A stretch of DNA of 16,745 bases. Origin: DASUMF01 sp040510575. GTDB taxonomy: Bacteria > Actinomycetota > Acidimicrobiia > IMCC26256 > DASPTH01. This document shows positions 1 to 6,687 of the stretch, in pieces. The stretch spans positions 1 through 16,745 of the forward strand of contig JBEVIU010000049.1 in assembly GCA_040510575.1 (NCBI GenBank), read 5' to 3'. The translations under genes and the position numbers were made by a program. The first letter of the stretch is position 1. Each line of letters begins with the position of its first letter. Under the pieces are notes generated by a model. The model was not told where the DNA came from and made no database searches. It saw only the letters and a program-made list of their open reading frames with translations.

Positions 1-1145
1 GTTCGCGTGCCCCTGCTCTCCCACACGATCGACGACGTGACCACCGCGCCCGACTCGACCGTCTTAAACGGGTACACCTTCACGTTCGGCCGGATCACGG
101 CGTCCTGCCCGAGGAAGCACTCGTCGCCGACGACGGTGCCGTCCTCCACGCGCACGTGTGCACGCAGGTCGGTGTTGCGTCCGATGACGCATCCACGCAG
201 GTTCGTGCCCGGCCCGACGTACACGTGGTCGTGGCAGATCGCCCGCTCGAGGACCGCGTCGGCCTTCACGATCACGTCGGTGCCGAGCACCGTGTAGCCC
301 TGCACGTGCGCGCCGGCCTCGATGCGACAGCTGTCCCCGATCACGACCGGGCCGTCTACCCGCGCTTCGGGGCTGATCTCGACGTCGCTGCCGATCCAAC
401 GGCCCTCGCCGAGCCGGAAGCCGCCGATGTCGACCTTCACCTTGCCGTCGAGGACGTCTTTGTGGGAGCGGATGTAGGCGCCGAGCTCGCCGACGTCTTC
501 CCAGTAGCCGTCGGCGACGTGGCCGTGCATCGTGAGCCCGCGCTCGAGCAGCGCGGGGAACACGTCGCTCGAGAAGTCGACCACTTCACCCTCGGGGATG
601 AAGTCGAACACCTCGGGCTCCAGCACATAGATGCCCGTGTTGATCGTGTCGGAGAAGACCTGGCCCCAGGTGGGCTTCTCGAGGAAGCGCTCGATGGTGC
701 CGTCGGGCTGGGTGATCACGATGCCGAATTCGAGCGGGTTCTCCACGTGCTTCAGCGCGATCGACGCGGTCGCCGATGCGTCGCGGTGCGCCTTGACGAA
801 CGAGGTGAGGTCGATGTCGGTGAGCACGTCGCCGGAGATGACGAGGAAGGTGTCGTCGAGCTCGGCTGACGCGTTGCGGACGGAGCCGGCGGTGCCGAGG
901 GGCGAGTCCTCGGTGGCGTATCGCATCGTGACGCCGAAGTCGGAGCCGTCTCCGAAGTAGTCGCGGATCTGGTTGGCGAGGAACGCGACCGTCACGACGA
1001 TGTCGTCGAATCCGTGCAGCGCGAGCAGCGCGACGATGTGCTCCAACATCGGCTTGTTGACGAGCGGCATCATCGGCTTCGGCTGGTTGCTGGTGAGCGG
1101 TCGCAGCCGGGTGCCCTCGCCCCCAGCCAGGATGACGGCCTTCAT
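1..1145 (-). CDS. NDP-sugar pyrophosphorylase (mannose-1-phosphate guanylyltransferase type), 3' end beyond the left edge
   Basis: Predicted to transfer a nucleotidyl group to a hexose-1-phosphate, making an activated sugar such as GDP-mannose for glycans or glycolipids. The 381 visible codons begin MKAVILAGGEGTRLRPLT, the nucleotide-binding signature, then a PKP lysine near residue 24 and SGDVLTDIDL near residues 103-112 (metal-binding Asp). From about residue 255 the chain becomes a left-handed beta-helix of hexapeptide repeats. The start ATG overlaps the TGA of the phosphatidyltransferase upstream (ATGA), so the two are probably translationally coupled. The frame is still open at base 1, ending in SSIVWESRGTR. 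In two-domain guanylyltransferase/phosphomannomutase proteins a similar S-I-I-W-x-S-R segment links to the mutase domain, so I infer a fusion continuing off the window. The sugar and nucleotide cannot be fixed from sequence alone. Confidence 0.9.
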   Translation of the reverse strand, partial: MKAVILAGGEGTRLRPLTSNQPKPMMPLVNKPMLEHIVALLALHGFDDIVVTVAFLANQIRDYFGDGSDFGVTMRYATEDSPLGTAGSVRNASAELDDTFLVISGDVLTDIDLTSFVKAHRDASATASIALKHVENPLEFGIVITQPDGTIERFLEKPTWGQVFSDTINTGIYVLEPEVFDFIPEGEVVDFSSDVFPALLERGLTMHGHVADGYWEDVGELGAYIRSHKDVLDGKVKVDIGGFRLGEGRWIGSDVEISPEARVDGPVVIGDSCRIEAGAHVQGYTVLGTDVIVKADAVLERAICHDHVYVGPGTNLRGCVIGRNTDLRAHVRVEDGTVVGDECFLGQDAVIRPNVKVYPFKTVESGAVVTSSIVWESRGTR

Positions 1146-1729
1146 CGCGCACCTGCCCGCGCCGTCCGACCGTCGTGCAGCGCCTCGCGAGCGAGAGGCA
1201 CGTAGAGGAGCGCGGCGTAATAGCCGAGGACCAGGCCGACGACCGCGAAGCCCCACGCGACCGTCAGGACGAGGTCGTGACCGGTCGAGATGCTGTCGGC
1301 CCAGAGGAACAGCGGGAAGGACACCATGATCGCGAGGGTGCCCGCCTTGCCGGACCACTGCACGTCGATCCTGCGAGCGCCGAGGCCTGCGAGCACGACC
1401 ACCGCCACGCTGACCACCAGCTCGCGCACGAGCACCAGCAGACCGACGACGAGCGGCACGCTCCCCTGCACGACGAGGCCCACGCCGGCGGTGATGAGCA
1501 GAGCCCGGTCGGCGACGGGGTCGAGCACCTTCCCGAGGTTGGAACCCTGGTCGAAGTGGCGAGCGATCCACCCGTCGACCCAGTCGGTGGCGCCGAGCAC
1601 TGCGAGGAGCGCCGCGGCTTCGATGCCCTGGTCGTCGACGAGCAACCACACGAAGAGCGGGATGCACGCGAGACGAACCACCGAGATCACGTTCGGGACT
1701 GTGACGATCCGGTCCTCGCGGTTGTCCAC
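1142..1729 (-). CDS. CDP-alcohol phosphatidyltransferase (PgsA-like)
   Basis: A 195-residue integral membrane enzyme that moves a phosphatidyl group from CDP-diacylglycerol onto an alcohol (glycerol-3-phosphate, inositol phosphate or similar) in phospholipid synthesis. The complete family motif D-x2-DG-x2-AR-x8-G-x3-D-x3-D is present, with Asp49, Asp52, Asp70 and Asp74 as the metal/catalytic aspartates. Several hydrophobic helices flank it (about residues 14-31, 36-48, 77-120 and 130-175). Length is typical of bacterial PgsA. The start is GTG; no good Shine-Dalgarno precedes it, but TAGATT lies 7 nt upstream, suggesting a leaderless message. The 3' end overlaps the sugar-nucleotide gene by 4 bp, so the two form a small operon. 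PgsA is the likeliest identity; an inositol-phosphate or archaetidyl-type transferase is possible. Confidence 0.9.
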   Translation of the reverse strand: MDNREDRIVTVPNVISVVRLACIPLFVWLLVDDQGIEAAALLAVLGATDWVDGWIARHFDQGSNLGKVLDPVADRALLITAGVGLVVQGSVPLVVGLLVLVRELVVSVAVVVLAGLGARRIDVQWSGKAGTLAIMVSFPLFLWADSISTGHDLVLTVAWGFAVVGLVLGYYAALLYVPLAREALHDGRTARAGAR

Positions 1730-1736
1730 GGTCCCA

Positions 1737-1742
1737 AATCTA
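1737..1742 (-). promoter_or_regulatory. Candidate leaderless -10 (TAGATT) for the phosphatidyltransferase operon
   Basis: On the minus strand TAGATT ends 7 nt before the GTG at 1729. This matches the actinobacterial TAnnnT -10 at leaderless spacing. No clear -35 is seen. A perfect 10-bp palindrome, GGTGATCACC (1746-1755), sits just upstream. Confidence 0.4.
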
Positions 1743-1799
1743 CGTGGTGATCACCCCAGACGAGCGAGGACGACACCGGCGACCCAATTGCGGCTCCGC

Positions 1800-2528
1800 C
1801 TACTGCAGCCCCGCGTACGCGCCACCGTCGACGTTCAGGGCGGCGCCGTTCACGAAGCGGGCGGCGTCGGAGCACAAGAACGCTGCGACCCGTCCGAAAT
1901 CCTCGGGCCGACCGATCGCGCCCCCGGACAGGTCCGTCCCGGCGCCGTGCAGGGCTCGGATGCGCTCGGTGTCGTGGGTACCGGGTTGGATCGAGTTGAC
2001 CGTCACGCCGTCGGCCCCCACCTCACGGGCAAGCGTCTTGAGGAACCCGGTGAGACCAGCGCGTGCGGTGTTCGACAGGATGAGCGTGGCGATGGGTTGG
2101 CGCACCGAGATCGACGTGATGGCGAGCACTCGTCCCCAGCCCTGGGCCTGCATCGCGGGCACCGCTGCAACGCACATCGCGATCACCGACAGACAGTTCT
2201 GCTCGACGGCGGTGCGGTAGGCCGCGAGATCGGTGGACGCGAACGTTCCGGCGGGCGGGCCCCCGCCGTTGGCGACGAGGATGTCGATGCCTCCGAGCGC
2301 CTCGGTGGCTGCCTGCACGAACGACGCGGCACCCTCCTCGGTGCCCACGTCGGCCACGAGGGGGATCGAGCCTGGAATCTCGGCGGCGGCCGCTTCGATT
2401 CGCTCACGTGACCGGCCGCAGATCGCGACGGTCACCCCCTCGGCAGCAAGGGCCGCGGCCGTCGCCCGCCCGAGCCCCTGTGACGATGCCGCCACTGCCC
2501 CCCGCTTGCCGCCCAGTCCGAGATCCAT
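1800..2528 (-). CDS. SDR-family oxidoreductase with variant active site
   Basis: A 242-residue protein with the classical short-chain dehydrogenase fold. It has an N-terminal Rossmann glycine motif (ASSQGLG, residues 14-20), ADV near residue 59-61 that contacts adenine, NGGG at 87-90 in place of NNAG, Asn111, and Ser139/Ser141 in the active-site strand. The C-terminal part (GRPEDFGRVAAFLCS, then FVNGAALNVDGG) is typical of FabG-like members. The normal Tyr-x3-Lys is absent: the corresponding positions read S152-N-T-A-R156. I recall an SDR subgroup with this SN..R pattern, so it is probably a real lineage, but the reaction is unknown. GAGGAG lies 9 nt before the ATG. It sits downstream of the XdhC genes and may be co-transcribed; a role linked to the molybdoenzyme is only contextual. 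Confidence 0.87.
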   Translation of the reverse strand: MDLGLGGKRGAVAASSQGLGRATAAALAAEGVTVAICGRSRERIEAAAAEIPGSIPLVADVGTEEGAASFVQAATEALGGIDILVANGGGPPAGTFASTDLAAYRTAVEQNCLSVIAMCVAAVPAMQAQGWGRVLAITSISVRQPIATLILSNTARAGLTGFLKTLAREVGADGVTVNSIQPGTHDTERIRALHGAGTDLSGGAIGRPEDFGRVAAFLCSDAARFVNGAALNVDGGAYAGLQ

Positions 2529-2602
2529 CGTCCACGACTCCTCGATGTCCGGTCGACTCCGCTCCGGCGTCCCGCTCTCCGAGTACGCCTGCGCTGCGTC
2601 TC

Positions 2603-3448
2603 CTAGTGAATCGGACCCGCGGTCTCGCGCAACGATGCGGCCCGACGGCCGGTGCGCTCGGAGATGATCTCGGAGCAGATCGAGATGGCCGTCTCCTCCG
2701 GCGTGCGCGCGCCGATGTCGAGGCCGATCGGCGAGTGGAGACGAGCCAACCCCGCGTCGTCGACGCCCGCCTCACGGAGGCGGGCGACGCGCTGGTCGTG
2801 GGTGCGACGCGAGCCCATGACGCCCAGGTACCCGACGTTGGTCGCGAGTGCCCCGACGATGGCGGGCACGTCGAACTTCGCGTCGTGGGTGAGCACACAC
2901 ACCACGTCGCGCGGTCCGAGGTCGTTGCCGACCTTGTCGAGGTAGCGATCCGGCCAGTCGTTGACCACGTCATCGGCCATCGGGAACCGGGCGCGCGTGG
3001 CGAACACCGCGCGTGCGTCGCACACCGCCACGCGGTACCCGAGCACCTTTGCGACGCGAGCGAGCGCGGCGGTGAAGTCGACTGCGCCGAAGATGATCAT
3101 GCGCGGCGGCGGCGCGAACGACTCGATGAAGACCGACACGGTGTCCTCTCGGGCTTCGCCGTGCACGCCGTAATGGCGGGTGGACGTGAGGCCCGACTCG
3201 AGCTCACCAAGAGCGTCGCGGGTCACGACCCGGTCGAGGTCCGGGTCGCCCAGCGAACCCACGACCCGGCCGTTCGGTGAGGCAAGCAGCTTCGCGCCGA
3301 GCTCCGGGTACCGCGGCGCAGCATCACCGGCACCCGCGCTGGGATCCGCACCGGTGTCGTCGGCGCGCGCGGTGACGGTCGCGAGTACGACGGGCTCTTC
3401 CGCCCGCAATGCGTCGCGAAGCGCGTCGTACACCGGCGTGTCGGGCAT
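2603..3448 (-). CDS. XdhC/CoxF-family molybdoenzyme maturation protein
   Basis: A 281-residue protein of the XdhC family. Family members bind molybdenum cofactor, assist its sulfuration and insert it into xanthine-dehydrogenase-type or CO-dehydrogenase-type enzymes. The C-terminal half is a Rossmann domain (RMIIFGAVDF near 116-125, VAVCDAR at 140-146) with the family hallmarks GSRRTH (212-217) and HSPIGLDIGARTPEE (238-252). The N-terminal half (about 1-112) is an eroded version of the family's first domain: it lacks the GSVSGGC-type cysteine motif, which is carried instead by the small gene just upstream. The ATG lies 8 bp after that gene's TAG and has no obvious Shine-Dalgarno, suggesting coupled translation. 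Confidence 0.9.
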   Translation of the reverse strand: MPDTPVYDALRDALRAEEPVVLATVTARADDTGADPSAGAGDAAPRYPELGAKLLASPNGRVVGSLGDPDLDRVVTRDALGELESGLTSTRHYGVHGEAREDTVSVFIESFAPPPRMIIFGAVDFTAALARVAKVLGYRVAVCDARAVFATRARFPMADDVVNDWPDRYLDKVGNDLGPRDVVCVLTHDAKFDVPAIVGALATNVGYLGVMGSRRTHDQRVARLREAGVDDAGLARLHSPIGLDIGARTPEETAISICSEIISERTGRRAASLRETAGPIH

Positions 3449-3456
3449 GGGGACCG

Positions 3457-3774
3457 CTACCAGTCGAGGGGCTCGACGAAGAGATGGATGGTGCCCCCGC
3501 AGGTGAGGCCCACCGCGAACGCCTCGTCGTCGCTGTAGCCGAAGGTGACGACGCCGCGTTCGCGCTCGCCCGACAAGACCTCCAACGACGCCGTGACGAC
3601 TGCTCCTTCGACACAGCCTCCCGACACCGACCCCGCGACCTCACCGATGTCGTTCACCACCATCGTGGCGCCCGGATCGCGCGGCGCGGAGCCCTCGAGC
3701 CCCACCACACGCGCGACGGCGACTCGATGGCCACCGGCGCGCCACCGTTCGATGTCGTTCAACACTTCCTTCAT
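3457..3774 (-). CDS. XdhC/CoxI N-terminal-domain protein
   Basis: A 105-residue stand-alone XdhC_CoxI domain. It carries GSAPR (28-32), GSVSGGCVEG (48-57, including Cys54), the FGYSDDEAF stretch (78-86) and CGG (Cys92), which are the conserved features of the first domain of XdhC. In XdhC proteins this part contributes conserved cysteines and cofactor handling; here I infer it works with the Rossmann-type XdhC encoded immediately downstream. GGGAG at 3782-3786 lies 7 nt before the ATG, and an in-frame TGA just upstream within the 14-bp repeat array fixes this start. It lies downstream of MoxR and VWA genes in the same direction. Confidence 0.9.
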   Translation of the reverse strand: MKEVLNDIERWRAGGHRVAVARVVGLEGSAPRDPGATMVVNDIGEVAGSVSGGCVEGAVVTASLEVLSGERERGVVTFGYSDDEAFAVGLTCGGTIHLFVEPLDW

Positions 3775-3787
3775 CGACGCGCTCCCG

Positions 3788-3857
3788 CTCTCATCATCGG
3801 GCTCTCATCATCGGGCTCTCACCATCGGGCTCTCACCATCGGGCTCTCATCATCGGG
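3788..3857. repeat. Five tandem 14-bp repeats at the CoxE/XdhC boundary
   Basis: Five head-to-tail copies, at 3788-3801, 3802-3815, 3816-3829, 3830-3843 and 3844-3857. Plus-strand unit is CTCTCATCATCGGG (copies 1, 2, 5) or CTCTCACCATCGGG (copies 3, 4). On the coding strand the unit is CCCGATGATGAGAG. The stop codon of the VWA gene lies in the last-numbered copy (3850-3852), and copies contain stop and start triplets plus a purine-rich GAGAG. The unit length is not a multiple of three. Confidence 0.97.
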
Positions 3858-4986
3858 CGCAGACCTCGGCGAGGTGCTCGAGCGACGCGAGCGAGTGCCC
3901 CTCGACGAACTCGTCGACGTACGGCAACGCCGCGGCCATGCCACGTGCCAGAGGCGCGAAGTCGGGCGACGCTTTCAGAGGATTCACCCACACGACCCGG
4001 TGGGCGACCCGCTGCAGTCGTTCCATCTGCTCCGCGAGCACCTCGGGTTCACCGCGGTCCCACCCGTCGGAGAGGATCACGACGACGGCCCCACGCGCCA
4101 TGCCCCGAACGCCCCACTCGTCGTTGAATTGGCGCAACCCGTCGCCCAGGCGGGTGCCACCCGACCAGTCGACGACCCGCCGCGCTGCCGCGGCGACTGC
4201 CGCGTCGGGATCGCGAGACGAGAGCTCGCGAGTGATCCGAGTGAGACGCGTGCCCATCGCGAACGCCTCGACGCGGGCGCGACCCACGACCGCGGCGTGG
4301 AGGAAGCGGACCAGCGCCCGGGCGTAGGGCTCCATCGATCCGCTGACGTCGCACAGCAGCACAAGGCGGCGCGGCCGGGTGGACGATTCGAGGAACGCGC
4401 GGTCGATCGGCTCGCCGCCGGCGTGCAGCGCGCGGCGCACGGTGCGGCGAAGGTCGGGACGACCCCGCCGACGGCTGCTCGGACGGGTGCGACGCGAGCG
4501 CCGGAGCGCACCGGCGAGCCGGAGATCCGCCATCAAGCGGCGGGCCTCGGCGAACTCGGCCGGCGTGTATGACGCGAAATCCCGGTCGCGCAGCACCTCG
4601 GCGCGGCTGTAACGCACCGCGATGGTCTCGTCGGCTGCGTCGTCGGCGGCGTCGGGATCGTCGGCGCCCGAATCGTCGGCGGCATCGAAGGCGATGATGA
4701 GCTCGTGCACGACGGGTGCACCGAGCTCGATCGCGACCGTGCCCTCCCACCAGGCGCGGAAGCCCCGCTCGTAGACGACGATGTCTTCAGGGCGGCGCAC
4801 GAGCGTGGCACGGCCGGCCCAGTAGACCTGCTCGCGCCGGTCCAGGCCGAGCTCCCGGAGGGCCTCCGCGAAGGTGATCGTCGCGCCGACCGGTACGTCG
4901 AGCCCCGCGCCTCGGAGCAGGCGCGCGAAGCCGACCACGACTCGATCGAGTTCGAGCCGGTCGGTCTCGGCCGTTCCGTCAGCCAC
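3850..4986 (-). CDS. VWA-domain protein, CoxE-like
   Basis: A 378-residue soluble protein with a C-terminal von Willebrand factor A domain. The metal-ion-dependent adhesion site is intact: DVSGS (Asp213, Ser215, Ser217), a later SGGTRLGDG supplying the Thr, and LSDGWDRGEPE for the final Asp. The N-terminal region (about 10-200) resembles CoxE proteins, with an Asp/Ala-rich acidic linker (101-120) and an Arg-rich stretch (161-185). CoxE acts with the MoxR ATPase CoxD in maturing the active site of CO dehydrogenase. The GTG start overlaps the MoxR stop by 8 bp, consistent with a working ATPase/VWA pair. The stop codon falls inside the 14-bp repeat array. Confidence 0.9.
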   Translation of the reverse strand: MADGTAETDRLELDRVVVGFARLLRGAGLDVPVGATITFAEALRELGLDRREQVYWAGRATLVRRPEDIVVYERGFRAWWEGTVAIELGAPVVHELIIAFDAADDSGADDPDAADDAADETIAVRYSRAEVLRDRDFASYTPAEFAEARRLMADLRLAGALRRSRRTRPSSRRRGRPDLRRTVRRALHAGGEPIDRAFLESSTRPRRLVLLCDVSGSMEPYARALVRFLHAAVVGRARVEAFAMGTRLTRITRELSSRDPDAAVAAAARRVVDWSGGTRLGDGLRQFNDEWGVRGMARGAVVVILSDGWDRGEPEVLAEQMERLQRVAHRVVWVNPLKASPDFAPLARGMAAALPYVDEFVEGHSLASLEHLAEVCAR

Positions 4987-5878
4987 TGCGTGCCACCGCC
5001 GCGGCGACGAGCTCGCGCACGCCGTGCGCGCGCGTTCGCTCCTGATCCTCGCGGTACTTCAGGATCGTGCCGAGGGTGACGTCGACGGCGCGCTCGTCGA
5101 TCTCAGCGCGCCCGAGCGCGGCCAACGCGTTCGCCCAGTCGATGGTCTCGGCGACACCGGGTGGCTTGTAGAGCTCGAGCTCGCGCAGTCCCTCCACCGC
5201 GGCGGCGACCTGGCGCGCCAACGCATCCGGGACGTCGGGCGCGCGCACGCGCAGGATGGCGAGCTCACGATCGAAGTCGGGGTGCGCGATCCAGTGGTAC
5301 AGGCAACGGCGCTTGAGCGCGTCGTGCACGTCGCGGGTGCGGTTCGAGGTGACGATCACGATCGGCGGTTGTGATGCCTGGAACGTGCCGAGCTCGGGCA
5401 CCGTGATCGTGTAGTCGGAGAGGATCTCGAGCAGGAACGCCTCGAACTCGTCGTCCGCGCGGTCGACCTCGTCGACGAGCAGCACCGGCGGCGCGACCGC
5501 ACCGAGCGCGCCGGCCTCGTAGCCGATCGCCCTGAGCAAGGGGCGCTTCACCAGGAATCGCTCGGAGTACAGCTCGTCTTCGACGACCTCCTCGCCCGCC
5601 GCTTCGACCGCTCGCAGGTGGAGGAGCTGGCGCGAGTAGTCCCACTCGTAGACGGCTTGCGACGCGTCGATCCCCTCGTAGCACTGGAGGCGCACGAGCT
5701 CGCCGCCGGTCCAGCGGGAGAGCACCTTCGCGACCTCGGTCTTGCCGACGCCGGCCTCACCCTCGAGCAGGAGCGGGCGTTGGAGCCGCAGCGCGAGGAA
5801 GATCGCAGTCGCGAGCCCGTCGTCGGCCAGGTACTGGTTCGCCGCGAGTGCCTCGCGGACGTCGTCGACGGTCTCCAT
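4979..5878 (-). CDS. MoxR-family AAA+ ATPase, CoxD-like
   Basis: A 299-residue AAA+ ATPase of the MoxR class, which remodel client enzymes together with VWA proteins. It has Walker A GEAGVGKT (40-47), Walker B VLLVDE (132-137) followed by VDRAD, a sensor-1 SNRTRDVHDALKRRC segment and the usual C-terminal helical lid. By analogy with CoxD it would drive metal or sulfur insertion into a molybdenum hydroxylase. The frame is open further upstream, but that extension is only the antisense of gluconokinase. The ATG at 5878 is preceded 7 nt upstream by TACCCT, favouring a leaderless start. It is first in the MoxR-VWA-XdhC-XdhC-SDR series. Confidence 0.92.
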   Translation of the reverse strand: METVDDVREALAANQYLADDGLATAIFLALRLQRPLLLEGEAGVGKTEVAKVLSRWTGGELVRLQCYEGIDASQAVYEWDYSRQLLHLRAVEAAGEEVVEDELYSERFLVKRPLLRAIGYEAGALGAVAPPVLLVDEVDRADDEFEAFLLEILSDYTITVPELGTFQASQPPIVIVTSNRTRDVHDALKRRCLYHWIAHPDFDRELAILRVRAPDVPDALARQVAAAVEGLRELELYKPPGVAETIDWANALAALGRAEIDERAVDVTLGTILKYREDQERTRAHGVRELVAAAVARSG

Positions 5879-5885
5879 CACCACA

Positions 5886-5891
5886 AGGGTA
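5886..5891 (-). promoter_or_regulatory. Candidate -10 (TACCCT) for the MoxR operon
   Basis: TACCCT on the minus strand ends 7 nt before the MoxR ATG, with no Shine-Dalgarno between. It lies in the 25-bp gap to gluconokinase, so any -35 region must lie inside the gluconokinase 5' end. Confidence 0.4.
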
Positions 5892-5903
5892 CCGGCGACG
5901 AGA

Positions 5904-6425
5904 ATGTCACTGATGAGCACAGAACGACCGCCCGCCCCTGTGCATCGGGTCGTGGTGATGGGGGTCACCGGCGCGGGCAAGTCGACGATCGGGCGACTCC
6001 TGGCCGAGGCACTCCACCTGCCGTTCGTCGACGGCGACCAGTACCACGACGAGTCGTCGATCACCAAGATGCGCGACGGTGTGCCGCTCACCGACGACGA
6101 TCGGGCGGCGTGGCTCGCACGGCTCCATCAGGTGCTCGCAGTACATCCCGGCGGCATCGTGCTCGCTGCGTCGGCGCTCAGCCGAGGATCACGCGACGCA
6201 CTCGGCGCCGGTCTCGACGCCATCCGGTACGTGCTGCTCCGTGGCGATGCCGACGTGATCGCGCGACGCCTCGAGCAGAGGGTCGATCACTTTGCCGGGG
6301 TGGAATTGCTGGCGTCGCAGCTTGCGCTGCTCGACCCTCCTCCCGATGCGATCGTGCTCGACGTCGACGCGCCGCCTGCAACCGTCGTCGCCCGAGCGCT
6401 CGACGCGCTCGCCTCACGTCCCTAG
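5904..6425 (+). CDS. gntK: Gluconokinase (GntK-like)
   Basis: A 173-residue kinase that phosphorylates D-gluconate to 6-phosphogluconate using ATP, feeding the pentose-phosphate or Entner-Doudoroff pathway. Walker A is GVTGAGKST (20-28). It is followed by the GntK signature regions DGDQYHDESSITKM, GVPLTDDDRAAWL and, further on, AASALSR, VLLRGD and DHFAGVELLASQLALL. Many homologues have CSALKR where this has AASALSR. Length matches the family. The frame is open upstream to 5742, but that part is antisense MoxR; I chose the ATG at 5904, with a second ATG at 5913 also possible. No strong Shine-Dalgarno is visible (AAGGGT at 5885-5890 is rather distant). It is divergent from MoxR. Confidence 0.88.
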   Translation: MSLMSTERPPAPVHRVVVMGVTGAGKSTIGRLLAEALHLPFVDGDQYHDESSITKMRDGVPLTDDDRAAWLARLHQVLAVHPGGIVLAASALSRGSRDALGAGLDAIRYVLLRGDADVIARRLEQRVDHFAGVELLASQLALLDPPPDAIVLDVDAPPATVVARALDALASRP

Positions 6426-6433
6426 CGGCGACG

Positions 6434-6640
6434 TCAGCCTCGCTGGACTTCGATCTCGCCGGCGACGGGGCCGGGGTACGCGAACCAACGCTCGGGCTCG
6501 TCCTCGATGAGGCAGATCATCTCGTCACGACCCATGAACTTGTCATCGATCCGCGCGATCGTGAACTCGTAGTCGCGGTATCGAACGCGATCGCCGGCCT
6601 TCACGTCGGCCATCCCCACCGTCTCCCAGTTGTCGCTCAC
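6434..6640 (-). CDS. Small hypothetical protein (68 aa), possible SH3-like barrel
   Basis: I do not recognise a named family. The 68 residues alternate short hydrophobic and charged segments (AGDRVRYRDYEFTIARID, then EMICLIEDEPERWFAYPG), suggesting a small beta-barrel of the kind seen in KOW/SH3-like or agenet-like domains. Reality is supported by a textbook AAGGAG (6649-6654) 8 nt before the GTG start and a coding-like composition. An internal Met at residue 10 is an alternative start but has no ribosome site. It converges on gluconokinase (8 bp between stops) and lies 47 bp downstream of the beta-lactamase-fold gene. Confidence 0.75.
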   Translation of the reverse strand: MSDNWETVGMADVKAGDRVRYRDYEFTIARIDDKFMGRDEMICLIEDEPERWFAYPGPVAGEIEVQRG

Positions 6641-6687
6641 TCGTGGCGCTCCTTCGTGTCAGTAGGTCTGTGTGGGTCTGTGTGCGC

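Noticed and set aside
1746..1755. GGTGATCACC palindrome as an operator of the phosphatidyltransferase gene
   Set aside because: A 10-bp palindrome is expected by chance several times in a window this size; without a second copy it cannot be called.
3788..3857. CRISPR-like array
   Set aside because: The 14-bp units are directly adjacent with no spacers and no cas genes are present.
1290..4572. Long plus-strand open frames over the phosphatidyltransferase, SDR, XdhC and VWA genes
   Set aside because: All oppose genes with recognisable domains; open only because of high GC content.
5879..6091. 71-codon N-terminal extension of MoxR
   Set aside because: It is antisense to the gluconokinase coding region including its Walker A, and does not resemble MoxR N-termini.
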